From: Veillonellaceae bacterium
GTDB lineage: Bacteria > Bacillota_C > Negativicutes > UBA1444
DNA length: 64,000 nt
NCBI GenBank assembly: GCA_012798135.1
Contig: JAAZNU010000008.1
Coordinates: forward strand, 36,785-100,784
Direction of reading: 5' to 3'
The position numbers and the translations under genes are program-made. How positions within the stretch are numbered: position 1 is the first letter of the stretch; each line of letters opens with the position of its first letter. Below the pieces are notes generated by a model that was not told the origin of the DNA, did no database searches, and saw only the letters and a list, made by a program, of their open reading frames with translations. Shown piece after piece: positions 25,888-35,176 of the stretch.

Positions 25888-26379
25888 TCAAATAAATTTC
25901 CGGTACATTTCATGAACAGCAATCAGATTATCCGGACAACACGAATGCCATGCCCATTCGCCGGAGTTGGGCTTTCCATCTATATACATCATTTTCCCGT
26001 CCAGTGAGCTGATAAGAGAACATGTATATAACAACGAAATAAAATGCCCGCGAATCTTTCGGTCAGGGTGAATCACCTCATTCAGCGCCAGCGGGACGGG
26101 TTGGTATTTCACTTTGGAACCAAGCTCATTTAATGCCACCGCGCAAATTCTTTCGTCAATAGTCTCCTTATATCGAATGATTCCGCCCGGAATATGCCAC
26201 CCTGGTGGAAAGAATCCATCGTCCCGCCACGTTAATAGAGTTTTTCCCTGTTCGTCTTTGATCAGCAAATCCACATTGATCATCGGCGTAATGCTACTGA
26301 CGAAGAGAAATACATCTTCCGGCAATCCTTTGGTGGGGTCTTCAATACGGTGGGCCAGCAAATGGATCGCTTGTTTCAT
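25888..26379 (-). CDS. Nudix hydrolase, GDP-mannose mannosyl hydrolase-like
   Basis: 163 residues. Central Nudix stretch PPGWHIPGGIIRYKETIDER followed by AVALNELG: the glycine-rich start is intact, but the usual RE..EE catalytic segment is altered, as in GDP-mannose hydrolases (Gmm), which also lack the standard motif. Begins MKQAIHLLAHRIEDPTKGLPEDVFLFVSSITPMINVDLL, like Gmm. Likely releases or edits a nucleotide sugar in this pathway. Confidence 0.72.
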   Translation of the reverse strand: MKQAIHLLAHRIEDPTKGLPEDVFLFVSSITPMINVDLLIKDEQGKTLLTWRDDGFFPPGWHIPGGIIRYKETIDERICAVALNELGSKVKYQPVPLALNEVIHPDRKIRGHFISLLYTCSLISSLDGKMMYIDGKPNSGEWAWHSCCPDNLIAVHEMYRKFI

Positions 26380-26397
26380 AGAATTATTAGCCTCAAG

Positions 26398-28188
26398 TTA
26401 TTGTAAATTTTCATCAATCTCCGGCCATAAATCTTCCATTCCCGTGGTTTCCATCCCGCCGCCGCTCTTTTGCCGGGACATGACCCGGGGTGCTGTCGGC
26501 AAGTCCGGCGGGGTCACGACATCGACAATGCAAGGGCCCGGTTCATTTAGAATTTTTGCCGTTTCGCTTCGCATTGCAGCATTGCCGTGCAAGCGGTAAT
26601 TGGTTATTCCATAACCTGCCGCCACTTTTATCATATCCGGCAAATAGAGTCCTGATTCCTCATTACTGCACACATAACGGCCATCGAAGTAATTACGTTG
26701 AGTATTACGGATGGACCCATAACCTTGATTATTCAGTATGAAAAGCTTTATAGGCAGATTAAGCCGTTTCATGGTGGCTAATTCTTGAATGTTCAACTGT
26801 ATCCCGCCATCACCGGCAATACAAACGACTCGCTTGCCGTTGCTGGCTACCGCCGCTCCCAGGGCCATCGGCAGATCGAAACCCATTGCCCCCAGCCCGG
26901 GGCAATTCAGAACCCTTTGTCCCGCTTTGAATCGGAACGCCTGCATGGTAATTTCGGCGCAGGCGCCCGAACTGCCTGGAACAAGAATGTCACCTTCATC
27001 CATTAGCTCGGACAGTCTGTCGATCAGGCAATAAGTATTGACCCCTTGTTCCTGACTCGCCCAATATTCGGGCAAAATAACCGGATATTGTTTTTTCCAG
27101 GCCAAGGTCTGGTTCAGCCAGTTTTGTTGGCACAATTGATTAGGATTTGATTTTTGCCAATGCTGTTCCTGCAATTTTGCATGCAACGCGCAAATATACT
27201 CTTTCGCATCCGCCTCAACGGATAAGGAAAAGGGCATGTCCAGCTTGCCGATTTCATTGGCGTCAATATCGACGATTATTTTTTTTGCCTTTGGAGCAAA
27301 TTGCCGATGATTGTAAGCAGTTTGCGGCAAATCCAACCGAGCTCCAATGATAAGCAATAGATCCGCCCTCTGTTGGGTATAATTAGCGCCTCGCTGGGCG
27401 ATGCTGCCGGGTCGCCCGGCAAAACAAGGGTGATTGTCGGGAATGAGATCCGCAGCCCGCCACGTAGTAAGAACCGGAATTTGCAGTAAATCAATCAGCG
27501 CGTTGAATTCTGCCTCGCCGCCCGCTTTTCTGATGCCACACCCAGCCAGTAACACCGGGCATTGCGCCTGCTTCAGAAAATCAACCGTCGCGTCCGCAAC
27601 TTTCGCCAACTCGTCTGCTCTCATAACGGCATCTGGCGAAAAACTTTCTAATCTATCTTCGTCGATAACAGCGGCCTGCACATCCAGAGGAATGTCCAGC
27701 CAAACCGGCCCCTGTCTACCGGTCAAGGCCGCCTGGACAGCTTTTTCAAGATGATACCGGATTGAGTTCGGTTCAGAAATTGTGACCGCATATTTTGTGA
27801 CCGGTTTGATGATGGACACGATGTCGACTTCCTGGTTTCCCATCTGCCTTACGCCACGCCCGCTCATTAAATCGGCTCGCTTCACTTGTCCGGAAATCAC
27901 AAGGACAGGAGTGGAGTCGATCCACGAAGCGCAAACGCCGGTAATCGCATTGGTCCCACCCGGTCCGGTCGTCACCAGGCATACACCAAACCCTCCCCGG
28001 TATTGGGCATAGGCGTCGGCCGCAATGGCGGCGGCCTGCTCATGCAGCATGCACACGTGATTCAGTTCAGGAGTTCGCCCCAAAGAGTCCGTCAGGTGCA
28101 TGCAACCACCGCCCGGCAATGTAAAAACGTCACGCACTCCCCGGGCGGCAAGATATTGCATTACATAGTCAGACAGTTTCATCAGCAT
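26398..28188 (-). CDS. ThDP-dependent acetolactate synthase-like enzyme in glycan operon
   Basis: 596 residues, full three-domain ThDP enzyme: N-terminal PYR domain with the catalytic Glu in MLHEQAAAIAADAY, middle domain, and PP domain with GDGGIQLNIQEL to LNN (the GDG-N motif). It sits in a sugar cluster rather than with valine or leucine genes, and there is no small regulatory subunit. YerE-type enzymes of this family add an acetyl branch from pyruvate to a CDP-3,6-dideoxy-4-keto sugar made by RfbF-G-H homologues. The same three genes start this operon, so a YerE-like role is an attractive inference. Sequence alone cannot exclude a different decarboxylase or synthase. Confidence 0.82.
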   Translation of the reverse strand: MLMKLSDYVMQYLAARGVRDVFTLPGGGCMHLTDSLGRTPELNHVCMLHEQAAAIAADAYAQYRGGFGVCLVTTGPGGTNAITGVCASWIDSTPVLVISGQVKRADLMSGRGVRQMGNQEVDIVSIIKPVTKYAVTISEPNSIRYHLEKAVQAALTGRQGPVWLDIPLDVQAAVIDEDRLESFSPDAVMRADELAKVADATVDFLKQAQCPVLLAGCGIRKAGGEAEFNALIDLLQIPVLTTWRAADLIPDNHPCFAGRPGSIAQRGANYTQQRADLLLIIGARLDLPQTAYNHRQFAPKAKKIIVDIDANEIGKLDMPFSLSVEADAKEYICALHAKLQEQHWQKSNPNQLCQQNWLNQTLAWKKQYPVILPEYWASQEQGVNTYCLIDRLSELMDEGDILVPGSSGACAEITMQAFRFKAGQRVLNCPGLGAMGFDLPMALGAAVASNGKRVVCIAGDGGIQLNIQELATMKRLNLPIKLFILNNQGYGSIRNTQRNYFDGRYVCSNEESGLYLPDMIKVAAGYGITNYRLHGNAAMRSETAKILNEPGPCIVDVVTPPDLPTAPRVMSRQKSGGGMETTGMEDLWPEIDENLQ

Positions 28189-28792
28189 TCAGTCTTATCT
28201 CCTTCAAGCGTCCAAGCTTCTCGAAGACAACATCCCATCCGTCGCCAGAAGCTGACCAAGGCTTTTTTAACAAAATCGATTCAATATGGCAGCCTCTCGC
28301 TTGCTGCACATTGCTTGCCGAGTCGTCAATAAAAAGGTCCGGCTGAATCCAAGTTTCGAAAATATCTCTTTTGTTCGCCGGATAACCGGGAAACAGAACC
28401 TCGGCGCGTGGGGACGGGGCCAAGAAAAAGCCTCGAATCCACTGTCCAAAATGTTGGAACACCCATTTCGCCGAAAGTGATGCGGTTAAAAGGGGAACCG
28501 CCGTAACAACGATATGCCGAAATGCGGCGCCGTTGGTTTCGAACCACTTCAACAAAATCGGGTTGGGTTCCAAGGCAAGATATTTCCCCATTCGATATTC
28601 ATCCAAAGACTGCAGGTAATCGTCCAAAGGCACTCCCAGCTGGTTATGTGGTGGATTCTCGACTAGTTCCTCATACTTCAAACCGCACTCCGGATGGGTC
28701 GGCAACCATCGGTCCTCAAACCATCTTCGCAGCAAGTCATTCATCACATCATCAACGTCCCAGGCAATCAAAGGCAGTCGCACTTGGCTCAT
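28169..28792 (-). CDS. HAD-like phosphatase
   Basis: 207 residues. Motif I is LIAWDVDDVMNDL (DxD), with a later Asp pair in DLFIDDSASNVQQA (motif IV). Its stop overlaps the start of the ThDP gene, and it begins two bases after the NeuB-cupin gene. NeuB-type synthases produce 9-phosphate sugars when given phosphorylated substrates, and a HAD partner then removes the phosphate; the gene order fits this but does not prove it. Confidence 0.75.
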   Translation of the reverse strand: MSQVRLPLIAWDVDDVMNDLLRRWFEDRWLPTHPECGLKYEELVENPPHNQLGVPLDDYLQSLDEYRMGKYLALEPNPILLKWFETNGAAFRHIVVTAVPLLTASLSAKWVFQHFGQWIRGFFLAPSPRAEVLFPGYPANKRDIFETWIQPDLFIDDSASNVQQARGCHIESILLKKPWSASGDGWDVVFEKLGRLKEIRLNADETV

Positions 28793-28794
28793 TT

Positions 28795-30315
28795 CTATTC
28801 GCCGTCCACAAAAAAGAGCGTAAACCGGGTTTTCCGCTTCTCCGCCTCCACAATTCGCGGATCATCATAATAGGAATCGCCCACAATATGAGTTGTAGAA
28901 ACTTCTTCCATGATCGCGCCGGTTTCGGACCAAAAGCCATGGGAACTGCCCCGCTCAACCAATACGGAATCCCCGGGTTCGTACTCTTTGACGACCCCAT
29001 TTAAATCAACCATTACCTGTCCGTACAAAATGCAAAAAGTCTCTTCTTTTTGCCGGTGGACATGGATCGGATGTCTCTGACCCGGTAGTATCACAATCAA
29101 TTTACGGCAATATTCCCGATTCAGGCAATCAATAATAGTTGCACCAAATTGCAGGAATGAATCCAACCCATAATGGTGTGATAATTCAAAGCCAACTCCT
29201 TTGGGAACTGTTACTCCGGATCCTTTCACAAAGAAACGAACCCGTTCGACATATCCGGCAACTTGTTGGCGGATATCTTGCATCTCGACATCCTCCCACA
29301 GCACAGCGGAATTTGGCGTAATATCCTTGTTAGCCGTCATTCGGCGATACTTTGACATATCGTTGGCGACAATTTGACCCTCTTGGCAAGGCATCGCCAA
29401 AAAAATCGAACTGGAATCCAGGAATTCTCCCGCCTTGATCAGTGCCTTGGCAAAGGCCCCTCTTTGCAGTGAACGTAAATCGGCTTTTTCTTTTTCGCTT
29501 ACTGGATGGCGGCCCGTATCAATTCCGCATATGTCGAAAGCCTGCTTGGCAGCGGCCAACCACTGGCCGACCTGTTCAGGGGTTGCCGAATAGGCATTGA
29601 TATCGGTTCCGCGATAGGGAATCCCCACGTGCTTTTCAAAAATGCGAGCTCCCTTTGCCACCGCCATTTGAACGACGGCCGGATGCCCTGGCTGTTCATG
29701 CGTGGAAAAACCGATCGTCAGTTTAGGATACCGGCGACGAAAAAGATCAATTTGATTCAGTTCCATATGGTTGAAGGGAGTAGGGTATTCAGCAACACAA
29801 TGCATCAATGCCAATGGCATATTTCTATGCTGAAAAAACGCCGCAACATTGTCGATTTCCACTAAGGAAATTCCTGCTGTGGACGCGATGACTTTCAGCA
29901 TTCGATGCTGAGCAATGGCTTCCAACAACGGCCAGTCGTTGATCGAACAACTGGCGATCTTGATGAAATCATAATGATGCCTGACGACCTTTTCAACTGA
30001 CTCCTCATCAAAAGCTGTACAAATTGATAAAAATCCCAGCGGAGACAATTCACTCTTCAATTTCAGGAATTGATCTTCGGAAAGCTCAGTGTCCAAAAAA
30101 CGCTTGATATGCTTATTGGTTGCAGTGTTTCGATAGTCTGGATGAATAAATGTCGGCAAATTTCTGTATTGAAACTTGAAAGCAAAATCAAATATTTCCT
30201 GGAATGGCTGGCAAACCTTTGCGATCGAGTGAATGATCCTTTTACCGTGCTCGACATCCCCTTGATGATTGTTCGCCATCTCAAAAACAAATAGAGGCTT
30301 CCTTATAAATGACAT
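28795..30315 (-). CDS. NeuB-family synthase fused to a C-terminal cupin
   Basis: About 506 residues from ATG at 30315 (GGTGGTGAG seven bases upstream; a longer GTG start is possible). Residues 10-290 form a NeuB TIM barrel: FEMANNHQGDVEHG, IKIASCSINDWPLLE, STAGISLVEIDN, CVAEYPTPFNHMELN, GFSTHEQPGHPAV, and KHVGIPYRGTDINAYS. The usual C-terminal antifreeze-like SAF domain is replaced: a region of about 80 residues with a reduced SAF-like part is followed by a cupin (about 395-480) with HPIHVHRQKEETFCILYG. NeuB enzymes condense phosphoenolpyruvate with an aldose or a 2-acetamido sugar. The cupin may isomerise or bind the sugar substrate. Product unknown. Confidence 0.82.
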   Translation of the reverse strand: MSFIRKPLFVFEMANNHQGDVEHGKRIIHSIAKVCQPFQEIFDFAFKFQYRNLPTFIHPDYRNTATNKHIKRFLDTELSEDQFLKLKSELSPLGFLSICTAFDEESVEKVVRHHYDFIKIASCSINDWPLLEAIAQHRMLKVIASTAGISLVEIDNVAAFFQHRNMPLALMHCVAEYPTPFNHMELNQIDLFRRRYPKLTIGFSTHEQPGHPAVVQMAVAKGARIFEKHVGIPYRGTDINAYSATPEQVGQWLAAAKQAFDICGIDTGRHPVSEKEKADLRSLQRGAFAKALIKAGEFLDSSSIFLAMPCQEGQIVANDMSKYRRMTANKDITPNSAVLWEDVEMQDIRQQVAGYVERVRFFVKGSGVTVPKGVGFELSHHYGLDSFLQFGATIIDCLNREYCRKLIVILPGQRHPIHVHRQKEETFCILYGQVMVDLNGVVKEYEPGDSVLVERGSSHGFWSETGAIMEEVSTTHIVGDSYYDDPRIVEAEKRKTRFTLFFVDGE

Positions 30316-30316
30316 A

Positions 30317-31678
30317 TTATTGCTCACCACCCTGTTTTACAATAAACGTGTGAATTACTTGAGCAATGCCGGCAATTTCCTTTTCCCCCAGGCCCGGATA
30401 CACCCCGACCCAGAAGGTATTGCGCATGACGAGGTCCGTGACCCGCAGGTCGCCGGCAATCCGGTAGCCGCCGTCGGGTTGGCGCATCTCGTCGAAACAC
30501 GGATGTTTGGTCAAATTTCCGGCAAACAGCATCCGGGTCTGGATTCCGCGCCCCTCCAGAAACTGAACGACTTGATCCCGGGTAAACGGCGCGTCCGGTT
30601 TCACCGTCAACAAAAAGCCGAACCAGCTGGGATCGGCGTCGGGCGTCGGCTCCGGCAAGACGAAAATTTGTTCCAGGTCCTGCAGCCCGTCGCGCAACAG
30701 CCGCCAGTTGCGCCGGCGTTTTTCGACAAACTCCGGCAGCTTGTGCAGCTGGGCGCAGCCGATGGCCGCCTGCATATCGGTGACTTTGAGATTGTAGCCG
30801 AAATGGGAATACACATATTTATGGTCATAACCGGACGGCAATTCGCCGAACTGGCGGTCGAACCGATGGCCGCACCAGTTATCTTTTCCCGGCGGACAGC
30901 AACAATCCCTGCCCCAGTCCCGCAATGAACGCAAAATTTTATGCAAGCTGGCATTGTTGGTATAAACAGCCCCGCCCTCGCCCATCGTGATGTGATGGGG
31001 CGGATAAAAGCTGGAAGTGCCGATATCGCCGACAGCGCCGGTATATTGCCAGCTGCCGTCCGCCATGCGGAACCGGGCCCCCAGGGCATCGCAATTATCT
31101 TCGATCAGCCACAAGCTATGCCGGTCGCAAAATGCCTTCACTGTTTGCAGATCAAAAGGATTACCGAGGGTATGAGCGATCATCACGGCTTTTGTTTTTT
31201 TCGACAAGGCCTCGGCCAGCCGAGCGCAATCGATGTTGTAGGTTGGCAGCGATACGTCCACGAACACCGGCGTCGCTCCAAACTGCACGATGGGCGCCAC
31301 AGTGGTGGGAAAGCCGCAGGCCACGGTGATGACTTCGTCGCCGCGCCGGATCCGTCGCTCCCCCAATTCCGGCGCGGTCAGCGCCATGAACGCCAACAGG
31401 TTGGCGGAAGAGCCGGAGTTGACCAGCGAGCAGAACCGGACGCCCAAAATATCAGCCAGTTCCTGCTCGAACCGTTCCGCATAGCGGCCGGCGGTCAGCC
31501 AAAAATCCAGGGATGCGTCGACCAGATACGTCAGCTCCGTTTCGTCGAACACCCGCCCGGCATAGGAAATACGACCGTCGCCGCCCCGGCTGGTATTGCC
31601 GAATTCGGCCCGATAGTATTCGCGCACCTTGTCGAGGATCTCTTTCCGCAGACGTTGCGGGTCCTTTTGTTCATTCAC
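30317..31678 (-). CDS. rfbH: CDP-4-keto-6-deoxyglucose-3-dehydrase (RfbH/E1 type)
   Basis: 453 residues. DegT/DnrJ/EryC1 fold but with His in [14 protein letters not shown] where aminotransferases have the PLP-binding Lys; this is the signature of E1/RfbH, the PMP- and [2Fe-2S]-dependent 3-dehydrase. Cysteines for the cluster lie in [21 protein letters not shown]. It removes the C3 hydroxyl of CDP-4-keto-6-deoxyglucose to open the 3,6-dideoxyhexose route. GTG start overlaps the rfbG stop (GTGA). Confidence 0.93.
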   Translation of the reverse strand: MNEQKDPQRLRKEILDKVREYYRAEFGNTSRGGDGRISYAGRVFDETELTYLVDASLDFWLTAGRYAERFEQELADILGVRFCSLVNSGSSANLLAFMALTAPELGERRIRRGDEVITVACGFPTTVAPIVQFGATPVFVDVSLPTYNIDCARLAEALSKKTKAVMIAHTLGNPFDLQTVKAFCDRHSLWLIEDNCDALGARFRMADGSWQYTGAVGDIGTSSFYPPHHITMGEGGAVYTNNASLHKILRSLRDWGRDCCCPPGKDNWCGHRFDRQFGELPSGYDHKYVYSHFGYNLKVTDMQAAIGCAQLHKLPEFVEKRRRNWRLLRDGLQDLEQIFVLPEPTPDADPSWFGFLLTVKPDAPFTRDQVVQFLEGRGIQTRMLFAGNLTKHPCFDEMRQPDGGYRIAGDLRVTDLVMRNTFWVGVYPGLGEKEIAGIAQVIHTFIVKQGGEQ

Positions 31679-32763
31679 GGTTGCTCTGCCGCCTGTCGTT
31701 CATATTCATGGATCTGGTCCAGCGTCATTTGCTGCAGATCCGCATTCCGTCGGAAAGCCTTCGTCCAGTCCACGGCCGCCTTGACCGCCTGACGGGTCGA
31801 CCAGCGCGGTCGCCAGCCCAGTTTTAGCCGGGACTTTGCGGCGTCCAGCCGCAGATACCGGGTCTCATTGGGTTGATGCATGGCGGCTTCGGTGATCTCA
31901 AAGTCCGCATCTTCGCCCCAAAACTCGCACAATGTTTTGACCACCGCCGCCACGGATTGGGCGTCTTCCGCCGCCGGCCCGAAATTCCAGGCGCCGGCGA
32001 ATTCGTCGCCATGCTGCGCCAATCCCTCCGCCAGCGTCAGATACCCGTACAATGGTTCCAGCACGTGCTGCCAGGGCCGGATGCTGCCGGGATTGCGCAG
32101 CCGGATTTTTTCCCCGGCCAATAGCGCCCGGAAACAGTCCGCCAGTAGACGGTCTGTCGCCCAGTCGCCACCGCCGATGACATTGCCGGCTCGTGCCGTC
32201 GCCACCGCCGGTCGGTGGTCCGCTCCCGCAAAAAAGGACTGCCGGTAGGCGGCGGTCACCAATTCCGAGCAGGCCTTGCTGCTGGAATAGGGGTCGGCGC
32301 CGCCCAACCGGTCGTTCTCGCGGTATCCCCATATCCATTCCTGATTTTCATAGCATTTATCGGTCGTGACATTCACCACGGCCCGGACCGCCGGACACCG
32401 CCGCACCGCCTCCAGCAGGTTGACCGTCCCCATCACGTTGATTTCATAGGTTTCGGCGGGATTGCGATAGGAATCCAGCACCAGCGGTTGCGCGGCCAGA
32501 TGGATGACTATGTCGGGTTCGGCCTCCTGCATGGCTTCGTGCAGCTTTTTCCGGTCGCGGATGTCGGCGGTGACCGTCCGCACCTTGTCGGCGATACCGG
32601 CCAGTTCGTAAAGATTCGGTTGGGTCGGCGGCCGCAGGGCATAGCCGGTGACTCTCGCTCCCATGTCCGCCAGCCAGAGGGAAAGCCAGGCGCCTTTGAA
32701 CCCGGTATGACCCGTTACGAAGACCTTTCGGTCCCGCCAAAAATCCCGGTTCAATCCGCCCAC
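31675..32763 (-). CDS. rfbG: CDP-glucose 4,6-dehydratase
   Basis: 362 residues. SDR with [15 protein letters not shown] at the N-terminus, [22 protein letters not shown] and [13 protein letters not shown] (Tyr replaced region with S-x-K typical of RfbG). Produces CDP-4-keto-6-deoxyglucose. Start is GTG at 32763 or, better spaced after AAGGTG, TTG at 32754; it overlaps the end of rfbF. Confidence 0.93.
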   Translation of the reverse strand: MGGLNRDFWRDRKVFVTGHTGFKGAWLSLWLADMGARVTGYALRPPTQPNLYELAGIADKVRTVTADIRDRKKLHEAMQEAEPDIVIHLAAQPLVLDSYRNPAETYEINVMGTVNLLEAVRRCPAVRAVVNVTTDKCYENQEWIWGYRENDRLGGADPYSSSKACSELVTAAYRQSFFAGADHRPAVATARAGNVIGGGDWATDRLLADCFRALLAGEKIRLRNPGSIRPWQHVLEPLYGYLTLAEGLAQHGDEFAGAWNFGPAAEDAQSVAAVVKTLCEFWGEDADFEITEAAMHQPNETRYLRLDAAKSRLKLGWRPRWSTRQAVKAAVDWTKAFRRNADLQQMTLDQIHEYERQAAEQP

Positions 32764-33530
32764 ACCTTCCAGGGAGCGTTGCCGCTCTGCCAGTATTTCT
32801 CCAGTGCGACCTTATCCCGCAGTGTGTCCATCGGCTGCCAAAAGCCGCGATGCTTGAAGGCAACCAGTTGCCCGTCCGCAGCCAGCCTTTCCAAGGGCTC
32901 CCGCTCCAATATGGTCGAGTCCCCGTCGATATAATCGAAGACTGCCGGTTCCATCACAAAAAATCCGGCATTGACCCACGCGCCGTCTCCCTGGGGCTTT
33001 TCCTGAAAATCCGTCACCAGGTCCCGATAGCCGAGCCCCAGCGCGCCATAACGTCCGGTCGGCTGGGTGGCCGTGACTGTTGCATATTTGCCGTGCTGTC
33101 GGTGAAATTCGAGGCTGGCCCGGATATCGACATCGCTCAGGCCATCGCCGTAGGTCAGCAAAAAAGGTTCATTGCCCACATATTTTTGGATGCGTTTGAT
33201 CCGGCCGCCGGTCATAGTGTCGATCCCCGTGTTGACCAGCGTGACCCGCCACGGCTCAGCTTGGTGCGTATGGATGATCTGCTGGTTTTCACAGCGAAAA
33301 TCAAACGTCACGTCGGATTCGTACAAATAATAATGGGCAAAGTACTCCTTAATGCAGTAGCCTTTATAACCCAGGCAGACGATAAAATCGTCAAACCCAT
33401 AATGGGAGTATGTTTTCATGATATGCCAAAGAATCGGCCGTTCGCCGATTTCAATCATCGGTTTCGGCTTCAGATGCGATTCTTCGCTGATTCGGGTGCC
33501 GAATCCGCCGGCCAGGATCACGACCCGCAC
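32751..33530 (-). CDS. rfbF: Glucose-1-phosphate cytidylyltransferase
   Basis: 259 residues. VVILAGGFGTRISEES, KPKPMIEIGERPILWHIMK and VCLGYKGYCIKEYF are signatures of RfbF. It makes CDP-glucose, the first step of the CDP-deoxysugar route. GTG start after GAGGGG. First gene of the glycan operon. The 5' region (33531-33640) is A+T-rich, but I could not settle on a single promoter. Confidence 0.94.
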   Translation of the reverse strand: MRVVILAGGFGTRISEESHLKPKPMIEIGERPILWHIMKTYSHYGFDDFIVCLGYKGYCIKEYFAHYYLYESDVTFDFRCENQQIIHTHQAEPWRVTLVNTGIDTMTGGRIKRIQKYVGNEPFLLTYGDGLSDVDIRASLEFHRQHGKYATVTATQPTGRYGALGLGYRDLVTDFQEKPQGDGAWVNAGFFVMEPAVFDYIDGDSTILEREPLERLAADGQLVAFKHRGFWQPMDTLRDKVALEKYWQSGNAPWKVWAD

Positions 33531-33646
33531 AGGAATCCCCTCTTTCTGCGCTATTACTGAGCCTATATTACATTATTCCTATGTATTATTCCACACGAGT
33601 TTAAAAATCCATGCCAAATTTTCGCAGTCGAAAAAATAAATAAAAA

Positions 33647-33689
33647 GAACTGCCTCACGACCGGTAGAAAACCTGAAGTGAGACAGCTC
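33647..33689 (-). terminator. Terminator after RNase P RNA
   Basis: Stem GAACTGCCTCAC / GTGAGACAGCTC with one mismatch or wobble; the minus strand continues into TTTTTATTTATTTTTT. Confidence 0.85.
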
Positions 33690-33698
33690 TATTTTTTT

Positions 33699-34062
33699 GG
33701 CTGTGAGTGATCAATAAGCCGGGTCCTGTGCCGCTTGCGCGGTGGCGATCATCTATCTGGGCCGGCGGTTGCCCGACGGCTCTAGCGACGCAACCCGGAA
33801 GGTTCAGCGGGCCGCTTCATCCCTTCCCTATTCGGTCTTGCTCCGGGTGGGGTTTACCTAGCCGGCCGGTCACCCGGCCGCTGGTGCGCTCTTACCGCAC
33901 CGTTGCATCCTTACCGGCCCGAAAGCCGGCGGTCTTCATTTCTGTGGCACTGGCCCTAAGGTCGCCCTCGCTGGACGTTATCCAGCACCCTGCCCTATGG
34001 AGCCCGGACTTTCCTCGACCGCCTCATGCGTGCGGCCGCGATCGCCTTTCCCACTCACAGCC
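33699..34062 (-). ncRNA. rnpB: RNase P RNA (class A)
   Basis: The minus strand has all core blocks of bacterial class A RNase P RNA: the P1 helix GGCTGTGAGTG / CACTCACAGCC closing both ends, GAGGAAAGTCCGGGCTCC near 34002-34020, the CR-II/III ACAGAAA, the GGTAAGGATG-type block, GGTAAACCCC, and the 3' AGATAGATGATCGCC. Length about 364 bases. It is the catalytic RNA that trims tRNA 5' ends. Class A type (not Bacillus class B) fits Negativicutes and Clostridia. Its promoter lies over the yhaM stop codon. Confidence 0.97.
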
Positions 34063-34083
34063 AAACTCTATGATCGGGGTTAT

Positions 34084-34112
34084 AGCATACCATACCCGTC
34101 GGTTCCGGTCAA
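34084..34112 (-). promoter_or_regulatory. rnpB promoter
   Basis: TTGACC (34107-34112), 17 bases, TATGCT (34084-34089). The -35 box lies inside the last codons of yhaM. Confidence 0.6.
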
Positions 34113-35074
34113 ACCCGGATCATGTACCCCAGCATCTTGTTAAAACTCCAGCCCTGCGCGTCCTTGTCCGTGGTTTCGTCGAACTGCTGCAACACCGCGT
34201 TGATTTCATCCGCGTAATGCACAATCACCGCTTCGCGGGTAGCACAGCAGACAGGGGAGCCCTTTTCCCGATCACCGTGATGTGACAGGATGATGTGGAT
34301 CAAGCTTTTGCGGTCGGCCTCGGAAAAATACTGCACCTGCCGCGCCGCATCCTCGACCAGCAGCACGCCGGCGGTGATATGTCCCATCAAATGTCCCGAA
34401 TCCGTATAGGAAAAACCGATCTCCGAGGAAATCTCTTCGGTCTTGCCAAGGTCATGCAATAGCGCTCCGGCAATCACCATGTCGCGATCGATGTCCGGCA
34501 TGGAAGCTACAATCGCCAGCGCGGTTTCGGCAACATCCACCGTATGTTCCAGCAAACCGCCGATATACGCATGATGGAAGCGTTTGGCGGCGGGATTCCG
34601 GACAAAACTCTCCCAACGTTCGCCGCTGAATATTTCGCCGAGCAGTTCACGCAACGGCGGTTTCTTCACCTGCGCCACCAGTTTGATGAATTTCTTTTTA
34701 TATTCTTCGATGTCCTTCGTCGTCGTCGGCAACAGATGGGACACATCCTTGCCCGGGGCGATCAGATCGATGAAGTCTGCCAACAGTTGCAGCTTGCCGT
34801 CCTGACTGTAACGGTCGGCCTGAATCTGGCCGCTGACCACCACCGGCACAGCGGACGTCAGATCCTTCACCCGCGCCACCGACTCGGCGTTGAAGCAAAT
34901 AAAGCCCATCGATCCGCTCGGGTCTTCGACGAGTCCCCGCACGAACCACGACCCGTTCGCCGATTGCGAACTCTTCTGCACCCACAGGATCATCTCCTGT
35001 CGCTCCACTCTGTTTCCCACCCGTAACTCGGCCAATTTCAAAAGGATCACCATCCGTTTCTGTATTCCAATCAT
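34109..35074 (-). CDS. yhaM: YhaM-family 3'-5' exoribonuclease
   Basis: 321 residues by the longest frame; a TTG at 35041 after GGATGGTGATCC is an equally likely start, since family members begin close to that point. N-terminal OB fold (about 15-105), then an HD domain with H in HHAYIGGLLEHTVDVA, HD in AGALLHDLGKTEEI, and HH in ILSHHGDREKGSP, as in YhaM. The enzyme trims RNA 3' ends in Firmicutes. A hairpin sits between its promoter and its start (see separate entry). rnpB follows directly. Confidence 0.9.
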   Translation of the reverse strand: MIGIQKRMVILLKLAELRVGNRVERQEMILWVQKSSQSANGSWFVRGLVEDPSGSMGFICFNAESVARVKDLTSAVPVVVSGQIQADRYSQDGKLQLLADFIDLIAPGKDVSHLLPTTTKDIEEYKKKFIKLVAQVKKPPLRELLGEIFSGERWESFVRNPAAKRFHHAYIGGLLEHTVDVAETALAIVASMPDIDRDMVIAGALLHDLGKTEEISSEIGFSYTDSGHLMGHITAGVLLVEDAARQVQYFSEADRKSLIHIILSHHGDREKGSPVCCATREAVIVHYADEINAVLQQFDETTDKDAQGWSFNKMLGYMIRV

Positions 35075-35078
35075 GAAG

Positions 35079-35111
35079 AAAAGCGCGACTGAAAGGCTCA
35101 GAACGCGCTTT
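35079..35111 (-). terminator. Hairpin between glycerate kinase and yhaM (terminator or leader attenuator)
   Basis: AAAAGCGCG pairs with CGCGCTTT around a 16-base loop; the minus strand goes on with TTTTCTTC. It could end transcripts from glycerate kinase, but it lies downstream of the yhaM promoter at 35129-35157, so it would also sit in the yhaM leader. Confidence 0.6.
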
Positions 35112-35128
35112 ACGCCATTTCTGCGTTT

Positions 35129-35157
35129 ATTGTACCATATCCGGGTCGGTTTGTGAC
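35129..35157 (-). promoter_or_regulatory. Candidate yhaM promoter
   Basis: GTCACA (35152-35157), 17 bases, TACAAT (35129-35134). Confidence 0.5.
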
Positions 35158-35176
35158 CTATCCGGGGAAAACCAGA

